From Leishmania mexicana MHOM/GT/2001/U1103 (taxonomy: Eukaryota > Euglenozoa > Kinetoplastea > Trypanosomatida > Trypanosomatidae), in assembly GCF_000234665.1 (NCBI RefSeq), contig NC_018324.1, positions 2,538,944-2,602,943 on the forward strand: a DNA stretch of 64,000 nt, written 5' to 3'. Below, in pieces: positions 43,723-52,972 of the stretch. Both the position numbers and the translations under genes were made by a program. Numbering within the stretch: position 1 is the stretch's first letter; every line of letters starts with the position of its first letter. The notes beneath the pieces were generated by a model. The model saw nothing but the letters and a program-made list of their open reading frames with translations. It did no database searches and had not been told where the DNA came from.

Positions 43723-44202
43723 TCAGCTCCCGATGCGCGGGCTAGTTGTCAGGACGTGAGTGCCACGAGCGTACACCTCGCCGCTGTTTTCGTCCTCTAG
43801 CGAGAAATCCGTGAAGACGATGGTGCCCTCCTGGCGCACGAGTCGCGTCATGCAGTTACACTTCTTGTCCTCGAACACGGCGGAGAGGAAGCTGATTTCC
43901 AAGCTCACCGACTCCACACACATCTGTGGCAGATGTGCGCGGACGTGTATCTTCGTAAAAGCGTCCGCCAAGCTGGACAGGGCCCCGCCATGGACAGACT
44001 TGATGCTATTATGGCTGCCACGCTTAGCCTCCCACGGAAAAACGAGTGTTCCCTCTGGCCGCTCCTGAATACGCTCTGGTGAAAATAGGACTGTGCTCAA
44101 CAAAGCGGCGCTGTAGCTTCTCGGGTGATTCATGATCTGGTGCGCAGCGGCAACGGCCTGCTTGGCTGTCACCGAGTTGAGCAGGAAGCGAGTTCCCTTC
44201 AT
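43723..44202 (-). CDS. Hotdog-fold thioesterase (PaaI/4HBT-like)
   Basis: 159 residues, the size of single hotdog-domain acyl-CoA thioesterases (ACOT13/PaaI type). The central SVHGGALSSLADAFTKIHVR carries the HGG...LaD helix motif that shapes the active site. The strands ESVSLEISFLSAVFEDKKCN and TIVFTDFSLEDENSGEVYARGTHVL complete the fold. The family hydrolyses fatty acyl or aryl acyl-CoA thioesters. Substrate and location are not evident, though the N-terminus (MKGTRFLLNSVTAKQAVAAA) could act as an organellar signal. ATG 44202 is preferred over an 83-codon upstream extension that is hydrophobic and low complexity. Confidence 0.8.
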   Translation of the reverse strand: MKGTRFLLNSVTAKQAVAAAHQIMNHPRSYSAALLSTVLFSPERIQERPEGTLVFPWEAKRGSHNSIKSVHGGALSSLADAFTKIHVRAHLPQMCVESVSLEISFLSAVFEDKKCNCMTRLVRQEGTIVFTDFSLEDENSGEVYARGTHVLTTSPRIGS

Positions 44203-44972
44203 TGTCAAGGCAGTCACCGTTTTTCCCTCTCGAGTACAAGAAACGGCAAACCACAGCAGCTGCAATGTCGGTGGCTGTTGGTGAAAAGCGAGGCGGTGGC
44301 TGGCGTGCAGACAATGAGAAGCGAGCGCTGGCGAAGAATAAAGCGCCCACGCAGAGATCATGATACACAACAATAAAAGAGGGCCCGGCGGAAAAGGATA
44401 TGCATGCATATAACGCAAAGGACATGAGATCGATATGCTCCAGCACGTCATGTCTCGCCTTAGCGCCCGCTTACCCTGTCAACGCAGGGCACACAGCAGC
44501 ACCTCTTTTTCTTTTGCCAACAAGCAGAGCGCACACACTGCATGGTCGGAGTTTGTGAGGAGGGGAAGGGGGGATGGGAGGCTAGAGGGCAAAGACGCAG
44601 CAAACGTACAGTTCATTCGCACGGGCCCTCTGCATCGCTGCCTACACGCAACGTCAGCCTGCTCACAGAGAAAGTAGAGGCTAGGTCACGTATGTTGTGT
44701 TTTGAGGCGAAGCCACAATCGCAGACGCGGCATCAGCATGTAGGCCACGGCAGCCTCAGCCACTGCCTGGGCCCAGCACTCGTCTTTACATCTGCACAAG
44801 AGGACAGACCAGGAAGAACGTGGTACCCGCCCACCCACCCCAGCTGCCCTCACTTTCCTACGAGTATCACTCACGCGCATCCTGTGTCCGCCTTCCGCCG
44901 CAGGAGCACACGCGCGAGAAGGGCGTCGCGCAGTGCCCGCCTTTCTTTCCTCGGCTTCTGGTCGCCCGGCCA
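44203..44972. other. Intergenic
   Basis: No gene supported; sense-strand pyrimidine-rich toward the thioesterase start. Confidence 0.5.
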
Positions 44973-46046
44973 CTACGACGAGTCCTTTCCCTCGGCGTCG
45001 TCAGTGAAGCAGAACTCCAGGTCCTGTACAATGTCCTCGAAGGTGTGTGCCAACGTCTGCGGGTCTGACAAGCTCACGAGTGACGTTGCCTTGTGAAAGG
45101 CACGCACGCGCTCACCAGCAAGTATGCGACCAGCCGTGCAGACAGCCGTGTACTCGCTTCGCGGAAGGCAGTCAAGGTTTTGCAGCAATGTAGACGTGAG
45201 CGGGTCGCCACAGACGTCGCTGTGGAGCCGCAGAGCTCGCCATGGAACGATCTCGCCACACTTCCGGCATGTGTTCGCCTGGCTCAACGCCGTTGTCGCC
45301 CTGCAAACAGGCGTAGACGGCGGCACTAAGTGCTCTTTCAGTTCCTCGTAGGATGAGAAGCCCCAGTACGTGGCGCCATACACGACAAAGATCTCCTCAG
45401 CAGGGGCAATGTCCCGGATCGCAACAATGAACACACGGCCGGAGTGGGAGTCGTACTCCATCAGCTGCGCATTCGCCTTCAGAGGTCCATGGTCGTTGAT
45501 GAAGGTGGCGAGTGAAAGGTGCTCACCGGCGGCTGTAACACCGTCGATGAACGTGCCGCTGGAGCGCACTCGCACGACGTACACCCCCTTTGCCGCGCTG
45601 CTGGCTGCGGAGGTGAGGGTGCGGCCACGGTACTCGCAGAGTACGCAGCCTTGCGGAACGCGCCGGGTGGAGCGCAGGAAAAGGCCGAGGCCAGCGTGGG
45701 CGCCGATGGAAGACGGCTTCACCTCAAAGAAGCGGTGCTCTGCGCCCGCGGGGATGTACCGCACTTCCGAGTCCTCATCCGTGTGCAGGAGTGTCATGCC
45801 CAATCGCTGGTACTCACGGCTGATCAGCAGGTTGACGCGGCACGCGAAGCGCATGTTGCGCGTTGTGTAAGAGTCCTTGTCAATCTGGATTAGTTTGCCT
45901 TCCTCGACCATTCGCTGGCACGCGACCTCCAGTAGTTGCTCATGGATGGTGTTATCCAGCAGAAGCGAGATGCTCCGAAGAGTGAGCGGCACCCCCAGGC
46001 GGACGCACATGTCCCCAATTACACGCGAGATTGCCTCATATAGCAT
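44973..46046 (-). CDS. SET-domain protein with C-terminal C2HC zinc motif
   Basis: 357 residues. A helical N-terminal ~105 residues precede a SET-like fold (about 107-227). Its elements are SSIGAHAGLGLFLRSTRRVPQG, VLCEYRGR, HLSLATFINDHGPLKANAQL and RDIAPAEEIFVVYGATYW. These correspond to the GxG, NHxxxN and GEEL-x-Y motifs of protein lysine methyltransferases, though NDHG replaces NHSC and EEIFVVY replaces GEELTxxY. A C2HC pattern, CRKCGEIVPWRALRLHSDVC (260-279), could bind zinc. The substrate is unknown. ATG 46046 is chosen. The frame stays open to 46343, but that extension runs into SIDER copy 4 and is best read as chance. Confidence 0.8.
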   Translation of the reverse strand: MLYEAISRVIGDMCVRLGVPLTLRSISLLLDNTIHEQLLEVACQRMVEEGKLIQIDKDSYTTRNMRFACRVNLLISREYQRLGMTLLHTDEDSEVRYIPAGAEHRFFEVKPSSIGAHAGLGLFLRSTRRVPQGCVLCEYRGRTLTSAASSAAKGVYVVRVRSSGTFIDGVTAAGEHLSLATFINDHGPLKANAQLMEYDSHSGRVFIVAIRDIAPAEEIFVVYGATYWGFSSYEELKEHLVPPSTPVCRATTALSQANTCRKCGEIVPWRALRLHSDVCGDPLTSTLLQNLDCLPRSEYTAVCTAGRILAGERVRAFHKATSLVSLSDPQTLAHTFEDIVQDLEFCFTDDAEGKDSS

Positions 46047-46218
46047 GCATCTATGGCAGCGCCTGCAATTCAACGATCCTGCACATCCCGTTGCATGGCA
46101 AAGAATAGAAAGCGGAAAATATGAAACGTTCAGAATCAGCGGAGGCAACGAGAATGAAAGAGTTGTATATTGTACCTGCAGAGCAGTCCAGCGCATCACC
46201 TTTTCATCTGCCTCAACG

Positions 46219-46815
46219 TGCCGATTCTGCCACACAACACGAGTTCCACTCCGCCCTACAGCCGCCCAGCCACAGGCACATCGCGTGGTGCCAAGCAGCG
46301 CTGGACACGCGGGCGCCACAGCACTCTGCGCCGACTCGACCACACGAGCAAGGCCTCTCCCCCAGCCTCCACCTCAGCCCACACACCCTCCCAGGCCGCC
46401 TCACGGGTCGCCCCCACTGTGCTGGTCGCCACCTGGCGCACCTCTCTCTTTCTCCGTCTGAGGGGGGAGGTAGCTCAGGCTCCCGTCACACCAGTGGGCA
46501 GTGAGGCGGCCGAAGCAGGTACGTGCGAGCCACGCCGACACGCGTGCCTTATATCCTAGGCATGGCGCAAAGCGTGCTCACGGCCACAGCTTGCTCCGGC
46601 GCAGCGCCATCCACGACCCCAAAGCCGCCATATCCGTAGCGCTGAATCGCTCTCACCTCCCCCACGTCGTCGGGCACCCTCGAGCCTGTCACCACCACAT
46701 GTGGCCGTGCATTCGCAGGGATACAAGGGAGGAGGGGGAAGGGGGCCTGCAGGGCCTCCCCAACGATGAGGCACTGGACCCCGAGACGCCGCGCACTGAG
46801 GAGTCCTCCGTCATC
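46219..46815 (-). mobile_element. SIDER-like retroposon, copy 4
   Basis: Near full-length copy. Minus strand starts GACTCCTCAGTGCGC with Pr77-like GGGTCCAGTGCCTCATCGTT and ends GTTGTGTGGCAGAATCGGCA, sharing the terminal ~20 nt with copy 5. Its 3' end lies only about 170 nt upstream of the SET-domain ATG, so the SET gene's splice signals must lie in the short remaining spacer. It sits about 670 nt downstream of the transporter stop. Confidence 0.8.
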
Positions 46816-47488
46816 AGAGTTAGGAGGCAGAGAGCAGCAGTCGAAGCAGGTCCCCACCGCCAAATTGTGTTCACGTGCTTAAGTGTGTGCGCGTATGAAT
46901 GCTCACGGCACGGAAGGTTGCCTGCATGCCGTGAGCCGCTGTCTTGCCTTTTTTCTGTTCAGCAGAAGACCTCTGTGGGCAACAACTACTCCTCGCGTTT
47001 CTTTTGCCGGCTTCTATGCCACTGCTTTTCGGTGGGGTACTCTCGTCATCTCACCACTCGCGATGTAAAGCCAGCTATGAACGCACTCAGCCCCCCCCAC
47101 CACCACCACCGCCGCGCCGCGTGACTAAACACGCGTGTGGGCTTGCGGAGCGTGTACCGCACACGGGGTGGGAGCCCCATTATGATCTTTGCGGACAAGT
47201 CACCATAACAAAAAAACAAAGAGCCGAAGGAGAGCCCGACATGGACGCACGCCTTGTCGTGCACATCCTATCGAGACCGAAGAAAAAAAGAAAGAGCAAC
47301 AGTGGAAAACAAAACGACATGCGCCTTTCACGCTGTCGCTGCGAGAGAAACAACACACGCATGAGCAGACAGGTACGACCATCATCCGCCTCCGCTCACC
47401 TCATACACTTCCGCGCGGGGCGGCCGCCAGCATCCGCATGATGGTTTTGACTTTCTCGCACTGTGTCTAATATTCCGCCGTCACCTAC
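46816..47488. other. Intergenic / transporter 3' UTR
   Basis: No gene supported. A short C/A-rich repeat (CCACCACCACC near 47098-47109) is present. Confidence 0.5.
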
Positions 47489-48919
47489 TCATGAGAAGGT
47501 GACCGCCATGTACGTCCCCATGATGGAGAAAGCGAGCCCCATGAGGAGGAAAACCCACGAGAGAAGCGCATCGATCCAGCTGCTCAAATACGTGCCAGAC
47601 TCACGCATCTTCATCGCAAAGAGCGCTGGAAATGTCATGGAGAGCGTGGCGCTAAAGAGGGCTCCAAGGACCGATACCACCCTCGCCACATCCGGCAGGA
47701 AAATTGCGAGGACACAACACACCGCGGAAAGAGTCACACCAAGCTTTATGCGTGTCTTCTTTGGGATCTTGGTTCCACTGCCGCCAGAGAGGAACATAAA
47801 GGCGGCGAGGCGGCACGGAAAGATGCAGAACACAAAGGACACCGCAGCGCTAAAGCAGCACATGAGCTGGCTCACCATCATCAGCAGATCCGTCTCCGCG
47901 TTGTAGCTGGAGAGGATGTTACCGCTCGACAGGTGCGGGAAAGTAAGGCTTCCCATAATGCCAAGCAAAACGTAAAAGACGGACATGACGCAGAGCGCCA
48001 GCGAGGTGGATACGAGGATCTTGCGGCCAGTGCGGTCCTGCAGGTCTTTGATGACTGCCATGACGTTCGACTGCACCTCGTAGGAGAAGACAAAGATCGG
48101 CGCGGAAAACATATATGGGAGAAAGAGCGCCAGCCGGCCCTGGGAGAAATCCCGGTTCGCGTCCGCCGAGTGCTCGGCAGTCTTCGCGATACCGCCGACC
48201 CTCTCCGGGACGAAGAAGCGATACGCAACGGTGAAGATGATGAAGATGATGAAGAGGTTGCTCACAAACCCCTTCGTGCGCAGCGAGGCCAAGCGCGAGT
48301 TGAAGGTGAGTGGGGTTATGATTAGCGTGGAGGCGAAGAGGCACACGGTGCCGCCGGTGTCGCTGCGCATCCACAGAGGCAAGAAATTCGCACGACTCAC
48401 CAGGATCGGCGTGACGCTGTCCTTGATGAAGCTCAAGTAAACCACAGCGCAGCCGAAGTTGTAAACGAAGAGAGTGCAGCGCACCATCCAACGGCCCTTG
48501 GTGCCAAGGAAGAAGCCGGCCACCGTCTCGTAGTCGTCCGAGTCCGCGGAGAGGGAGGCGAGCGCCAAAATGCGGACTGAGAGAAACGTCACAAGGATGC
48601 AAAACAGAGTGCAGCCCATCGCAAACGCCCAACCGCCCACCACGAAGGCGAGGGGGAGTGAAAGCATTGTCGGCGTACACGCCGACGTCACCAGCCCGAG
48701 GGCACCGGAGAGCACACCATCGCCGGGGCAGCAGCTTTCCAACAGTGACCCCTGCACCTCCTCCAGGCTGCTGAACGTGCGATTGTCGAAGAAGATGCTG
48801 TTGTTGTGCGGCTGACGCCAATCGTACTCCTCCCCGGGATTCGATTGCGCGACGCCGTGGTACGACGCGCCTTTCGCGTTTTCGAAAAGGGGGGACCTAT
48901 CGTCGCACTCGCAGGACAT
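47489..48919 (-). CDS. Amino acid transporter (AAAP family)
   Basis: 476 residues with about 11 hydrophobic segments, typical of amino acid/auxin permease family carriers, which are numerous in trypanosomatids. The N-terminus is hydrophilic (~60 residues with DDRSPLF and PGEEYDW). The first membrane helix contains the family-like GALGLVTSACTPTMLSLPLAF. Others include GWAFAMGCTLFCILVTFL, FVYNFGCAVVYLSFIKDSVTP and YMFSAPIFVFSYEVQSNVMAV. The last is the hallmark helix where the family has FSYxxQxNxxxI. The substrate cannot be read. The frame opens four codons upstream only from GTG, so ATG 48919 (MSCECDD) is used. Confidence 0.88.
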   Translation of the reverse strand: MSCECDDRSPLFENAKGASYHGVAQSNPGEEYDWRQPHNNSIFFDNRTFSSLEEVQGSLLESCCPGDGVLSGALGLVTSACTPTMLSLPLAFVVGGWAFAMGCTLFCILVTFLSVRILALASLSADSDDYETVAGFFLGTKGRWMVRCTLFVYNFGCAVVYLSFIKDSVTPILVSRANFLPLWMRSDTGGTVCLFASTLIITPLTFNSRLASLRTKGFVSNLFIIFIIFTVAYRFFVPERVGGIAKTAEHSADANRDFSQGRLALFLPYMFSAPIFVFSYEVQSNVMAVIKDLQDRTGRKILVSTSLALCVMSVFYVLLGIMGSLTFPHLSSGNILSSYNAETDLLMMVSQLMCCFSAAVSFVFCIFPCRLAAFMFLSGGSGTKIPKKTRIKLGVTLSAVCCVLAIFLPDVARVVSVLGALFSATLSMTFPALFAMKMRESGTYLSSWIDALLSWVFLLMGLAFSIMGTYMAVTFS

Positions 48920-50030
48920 GTTTCGACCCACTCTCTACGCAGGGGATCCCGCACATCCACCATAAGCAGCGTAGAGTCGTCTGAGTTCAACGCGCGCGTG
49001 CGCGCTTTCACGCCCGGAAACACGCCTGCGCCAACGCACTGTATGAACACATAAATTGATGACAGCGGGAAGACTAGCACAGAGCAGAACCGATGCTAGA
49101 CCGCGAGTACCGCATGCGGAAGACAAGTTTTCGGCACACCGCTTGCCGACCCTTCACAAGGCGTCGCTCTTTTGTCGACTCAGTCTAATAAACAGCGCGG
49201 AAAGGGGGTGGGGCGACAGAGAGCGTGACGACGCCACTTCAGCGCTTCCTCTAGTGACACGGATGAGCAAGAAGGCGGCGGAGGCCCTCTCGCAGTAAAG
49301 TCGAGGCAAGAGCGCGTCGCAGATGTCATGACAACTGCAACGGCACAACACAAACACTGCAACGTGCGAGCAGAAAAGCACGAGGGAGGGGGGAATACAG
49401 CAGCCTTCCGTTTTCTTCCAAAGAAGTAAATCGACGGCCACGCTGTCGTGCGGGTTAGGAATGGGCGCAGTGCGGTAGGCAGGTGTGAGGGGAGAGAGAA
49501 GAGAGGCGATTAAGACAGCCGAAGAGGCATGAGTTCCTGCGCGCCTCCTTTGGCGCGGTCTGCGCACAGAGACGAACAACTTTGCATCAACCGCACAAAG
49601 GCGTGGCGAAGTGAGAGACCGACAGAGAGAGGAACGGGGGGTGACCGCAAACCAACTCTGTGGATCTGATCTCCTCACGCACGCCACCCGTTCTCCCTCG
49701 CCCATACCCTGTGGCACCCTTTCTTCTCTGCCTCCTGCGTGCCACTCCCACGGCTGCGCAGGGAGCCCGAAACTTAAGTACACGCATACCCCTTTCTCGT
49801 GACAGATGAGCAATGTCGTGAGCAGGCATAGAAGGGTGATCGCCCCCCCCGATTTGGCAGCTTCGTTTTTTTCGAGGTTTATTCCCCCAGATCAATAATA
49901 CAGCACCGAAGTAGAAAAGGCGGCCGCTGATGCGGAGCTGCGGTAGAAACTAAGAGGCGAGCAAGCGCGACTTTCAGCAAGTCGCCACCATGCTCCGTCG
50001 CATTGCGTGTTGCCGGGGACATGATTGTCG
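48920..50030. other. Intergenic
   Basis: Spacer between TMEM65-like and transporter genes. A minus-strand frame of about 219 codons (49154-49813) is Ser/Arg/Leu-rich and unlike any family, so it is not called. Confidence 0.5.
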
Positions 50031-51140
50031 CTAGTCGAAGATTGGCTTTCCATCGCGTAGATCTGCCTTGATCTGTGAAAACTGTTCAAAGTTGACTCGG
50101 TTGTTCTCGCCGTACTTCTCGATCAAATTCTTTGCTCTGACGTCGGTCTGGTGCAGGCCGAGCTCGCGCAGCACCTTCTCAAACTCTGGCAGCTCCACAA
50201 AGCCGCTGTTGTTGATGTCCCAACTCTGAAACATGACGTAGTCGGACTTCTCGTTCGTGTCACCGTCCAGAAAGAGCAGCGGGACCATTCCGAGGATGAG
50301 GCCCAGCATGATGCCAAAGGTGCCACCGAGGTGGCCAGCCAAGAACACGCGACGGTCTTTCATCTGCTCCTCTGTAAGCACTGGTGTGTTCAAGCTCAGC
50401 CTCTGCATCGCCTTGTCAAGCAGTCCATGAACCTGCATCCCCAGCATCCCCGAGCAAATGTTTCCCATGGCTGCCGAGGCAAGCACAGAGCAGTTGAGAT
50501 AGAAGCCAAGTGAGCCGTCAATTATGTCGCCGGCTAAGATCATTGTGGAGTTGTCCAGGAAGCCAAACCCAACGAAGGGAAGCCCGGCTTCCAGTGCGAT
50601 CATAAAGAGAGCCGCTAGCGGCACCGCTTTCGACACAGTGGCGGCCGGCGACGCCGTGTTGACGGCCGCAGAGGTGCCACTCTCCAGGTTGGTGACCTGC
50701 TTTCCCTCGGTCACGCGCTTCTTTTGCTCTTCCTGACGCCGCTTGAGGGCGCACTCAAACCAGTGGTCAAAGTCTTTTGGCGAGATCTGACGGTCCTTGT
50801 CCGCGTCTGCTTTCTCCACCTCCTGCGCAGCGCTTTCTGTGCCAAACCACTCCATCGCGCCGCCGGTTACGACGAGCCGGCGACGAATCTGCGGGTCGAG
50901 ACTCGCGACCACCTCCATAAGAATGCGTGGATCGTTCTCGATAAGCTGAGCAATTCGCTGCAGCTCGTCAGCGGAGAGGAGGGAAGAAGAAGCGGCGGAG
51001 GCCGAAGTAGTTGTGACCGTGGCCGTCGCCACAGCAGCAGCAGCCGACGCATACCCATCTCGCAGCATCCTAGAGGTACTCATGAAGCGACGCGGCACCA
51101 CAGCTCGTGGTGCCGCGCGCGATGCCACGAGCCACCTCAT
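50031..51140 (-). CDS. TMEM65: EF-hand TMEM65-like mitochondrial membrane protein
   Basis: 369 residues. The N-terminus (MRWLVASRAAPRAVVPRRFM) is a clear mitochondrial presequence. The membrane core at 172-292 matches human TMEM65 closely in order: GLPFVGFGFLDNSTMILAGD, LASAAMGNICSGMLGMQVHG, then a hydrophilic loop (LTEEQMKDRRVFLAGHLGG) and GIMLGLILGMVPLLFL. TMEM65 is an inner-membrane protein recently tied to sodium-dependent mitochondrial calcium export. Unlike the animal protein, this one has EF-hand loops on both sides: DADKDRQISPKD (112-123) and DINNSGFVELPE (308-319), with a weaker YGENNRVNFEQF (343-354). The first loop has D at 1, 3, 5 and 12; the second has D1, N3, S5 and E12. Calcium binding is thus likely. 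Confidence 0.88.
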   Translation of the reverse strand: MRWLVASRAAPRAVVPRRFMSTSRMLRDGYASAAAAVATATVTTTSASAASSSLLSADELQRIAQLIENDPRILMEVVASLDPQIRRRLVVTGGAMEWFGTESAAQEVEKADADKDRQISPKDFDHWFECALKRRQEEQKKRVTEGKQVTNLESGTSAAVNTASPAATVSKAVPLAALFMIALEAGLPFVGFGFLDNSTMILAGDIIDGSLGFYLNCSVLASAAMGNICSGMLGMQVHGLLDKAMQRLSLNTPVLTEEQMKDRRVFLAGHLGGTFGIMLGLILGMVPLLFLDGDTNEKSDYVMFQSWDINNSGFVELPEFEKVLRELGLHQTDVRAKNLIEKYGENNRVNFEQFSQIKADLRDGKPIFD

Positions 51141-52165
51141 CCTTTGTACGGGTGTATGTGTGTGGGGGTGTGTGCAGTGAGAAGCCGAAGCAAAGCTGGT
51201 TCTCCGTTATTTTCAGAGCCTACGCACGAAAAAGGGGCGCTGGACAACTTCGCTGGCACGCGTTGTGCGGATTCAGCGCAGGGAGTGCGGGAGAGGTAGG
51301 GTATCTGAGCCCCACTGCATGTGTGTGTGTGTATGTGTTGCTTCTCTATGTGATTCGCAGTGTAGATGGCCACCAGGCGGCGCGGCTCTGCCAGCGTATG
51401 TGCACGTTGGCGCAGACGTGAGTGGGTATCTTCTTCAGCTACGCGTCATTCGAGTAGCGCTTCGAGAAGAGCGTGGCCGGCACGCCGTGATAAACTCAAA
51501 GCAGTACCGTCCCAAGGTTGGTGGCGGTAGACCCCTGCCCAGAGCTGAGACTGCGGAAACAAACAGGGACAACAACGGTTTGGGAAAAGAACAACGAGTA
51601 GAGGGCGGGGGCGAGAAGCGACCGAGTCAGCAGCGAGCGCGTCATCGAAGACTCGTAAGAGCGGGAGAGAGCGCCCGGGAAGGCGGTGCGCGTACCTTGC
51701 ACGGCTTGTGTAGTGCAGAGCTGATGGGCGTACACCATCCTCCACGTCCAGCCTCCTCACGTCACGGAACGCCAATGGTAACACCCATCCAAAGGTTCGG
51801 TGACCGCTGAAAGACGTGATAAGCATCGGCGTCGCGCAGCTGGTGGGGATCGTGGTAGGAGAGAGCACATGAAGGGGGCGGGGGGACGCTCTCGAAGAGA
51901 CCGAAATGATCACACCCACGTTCGCGATCGCTTTCGTTCGATGCGTGATGAAGGGTGCGGATACCCGACAGTAAGAGCGGACGCGTTAGTCCGATTATGC
52001 GAGCTGGGAGGGTGCAAAGAGGGCATGCGCACGATGGAGTGCACTATAAACCGAGTCGCTGAGTCGTCAGCGAGGAAACGCACGCGCCGCTGCGAGTTGT
52101 ATGCGGTGTGCACGAGTCGGCAGAACATTCGTGTGTGCAGGTTTTTATGTTCTGGATGCACAACC
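51141..52165. other. Intergenic
   Basis: Contains a GT-rich tract near 51320-51338 just upstream of the TMEM65-like gene. A 157-codon minus-strand frame (51446-51919) shows no family features and is not called. Confidence 0.5.
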
Positions 52166-52399
52166 CTACCTGAGGCTCGGGTCGTCCACAGCAATAGGGT
52201 GGCCATACACAGCGACGCCGCATTCGAGGCACGCTGTCAGCTGCTTCACAGCGTCGTTGCTTCCGTCAAGCTCATACAGCTCGACCAGCTCATCCGTGAA
52301 GACATCGGAGACGTACTTCATGTAATCGTCGCGCACCTTCTGAACCGCTGGTACAACGTCGCTTGTGGGGAGTCGCGCAGACTCCTGCTGCTCCGCCAT
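52166..52399 (-). CDS. Small conserved-looking protein, possibly RSA3-like
   Basis: 77 residues, not low complexity, rich in Asp/Glu/Val. The stretch DDYMKYVSDVFTDELVEL followed by NDAVKQLTACLECGVAVYG resembles the short C-terminal domain of ribosome-assembly protein 3 (pattern YL-x-T-x-EF-x-DDL...L...AL-x-xG), a nucleolar 60S assembly factor. That match is weak. ATG 52399 follows a pyrimidine-rich leader (CACCCCTCTCCC). A real gene is favoured because it fills a 1.8-kb gap between two genes in the same orientation and its composition is protein-like. Confidence 0.55.
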   Translation of the reverse strand: MAEQQESARLPTSDVVPAVQKVRDDYMKYVSDVFTDELVELYELDGSNDAVKQLTACLECGVAVYGHPIAVDDPSLR

Positions 52400-52972
52400 G
52401 GGAGAGGGGTGGTTGGTGGTTGAAACACAAGATATCTTTGTGTCAGTGTATGTTTGCGTGTGTGGAGGGGGGAGGGGGGTTGCAGACTAGCCAAATCCTG
52501 AAGCGTCAGAGAGACGGAGAGCAGCGCAGGAAAGGGAGAGCAACCGTTGTGCACGAGAAGAGCAATGGAGTTGATGAAAAAGCAACCTGTGCGCACTGGC
52601 GTGGCAGCACAGGACACCGAAGGGATGCAGTGCGCTACGGGTGTGTTGTTCGGAGCGCATGATCATCTTTGCCATGCTGGAGGTGCGCCTAGTCTTCCGA
52701 AAAGAGACTGAAAACGTCAAGTCATTCATGACGAGCGCTGTTCGGTAGATGAGGTGCCTGACTGGTCTGCGGTTCACACAGTTGTGTGACTGTGAGGTGT
52801 ATCAAGACACACGCAGCACCCAGCGCACGCGTGCAGTCACAGTCGCAGCCGAAGCAGGCACATACACACAGAGAGAGAGAGAGAGACAAAAAAGCAAAGC
52901 GTTTCGCGTCGCACAAGAAGAGCAGCCAACTCCCTTCTCTCGCTGCATCAGCACTCGTCCACCACAACTTGC
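52400..52972. other. Intergenic
   Basis: 3' UTR of the tRNA ligase gene and leader of the small protein; no further gene seen. Confidence 0.5.

Noticed and set aside
43723..44451. Longer thioesterase start with hydrophobic leader
   Set aside because: The 83-codon extension is low complexity and contains sequence better explained as 5' UTR and pyrimidine tract.
49154..49813. 219-codon minus-strand frame downstream of the TMEM65-like gene
   Set aside because: Low-complexity Ser/Arg/Leu/Cys composition and no recognisable features; likely 3' UTR.
51446..51919. 157-codon minus-strand frame in the spacer
   Set aside because: No domain or motif; composition typical of spacer sequence. A decayed gene cannot be excluded.
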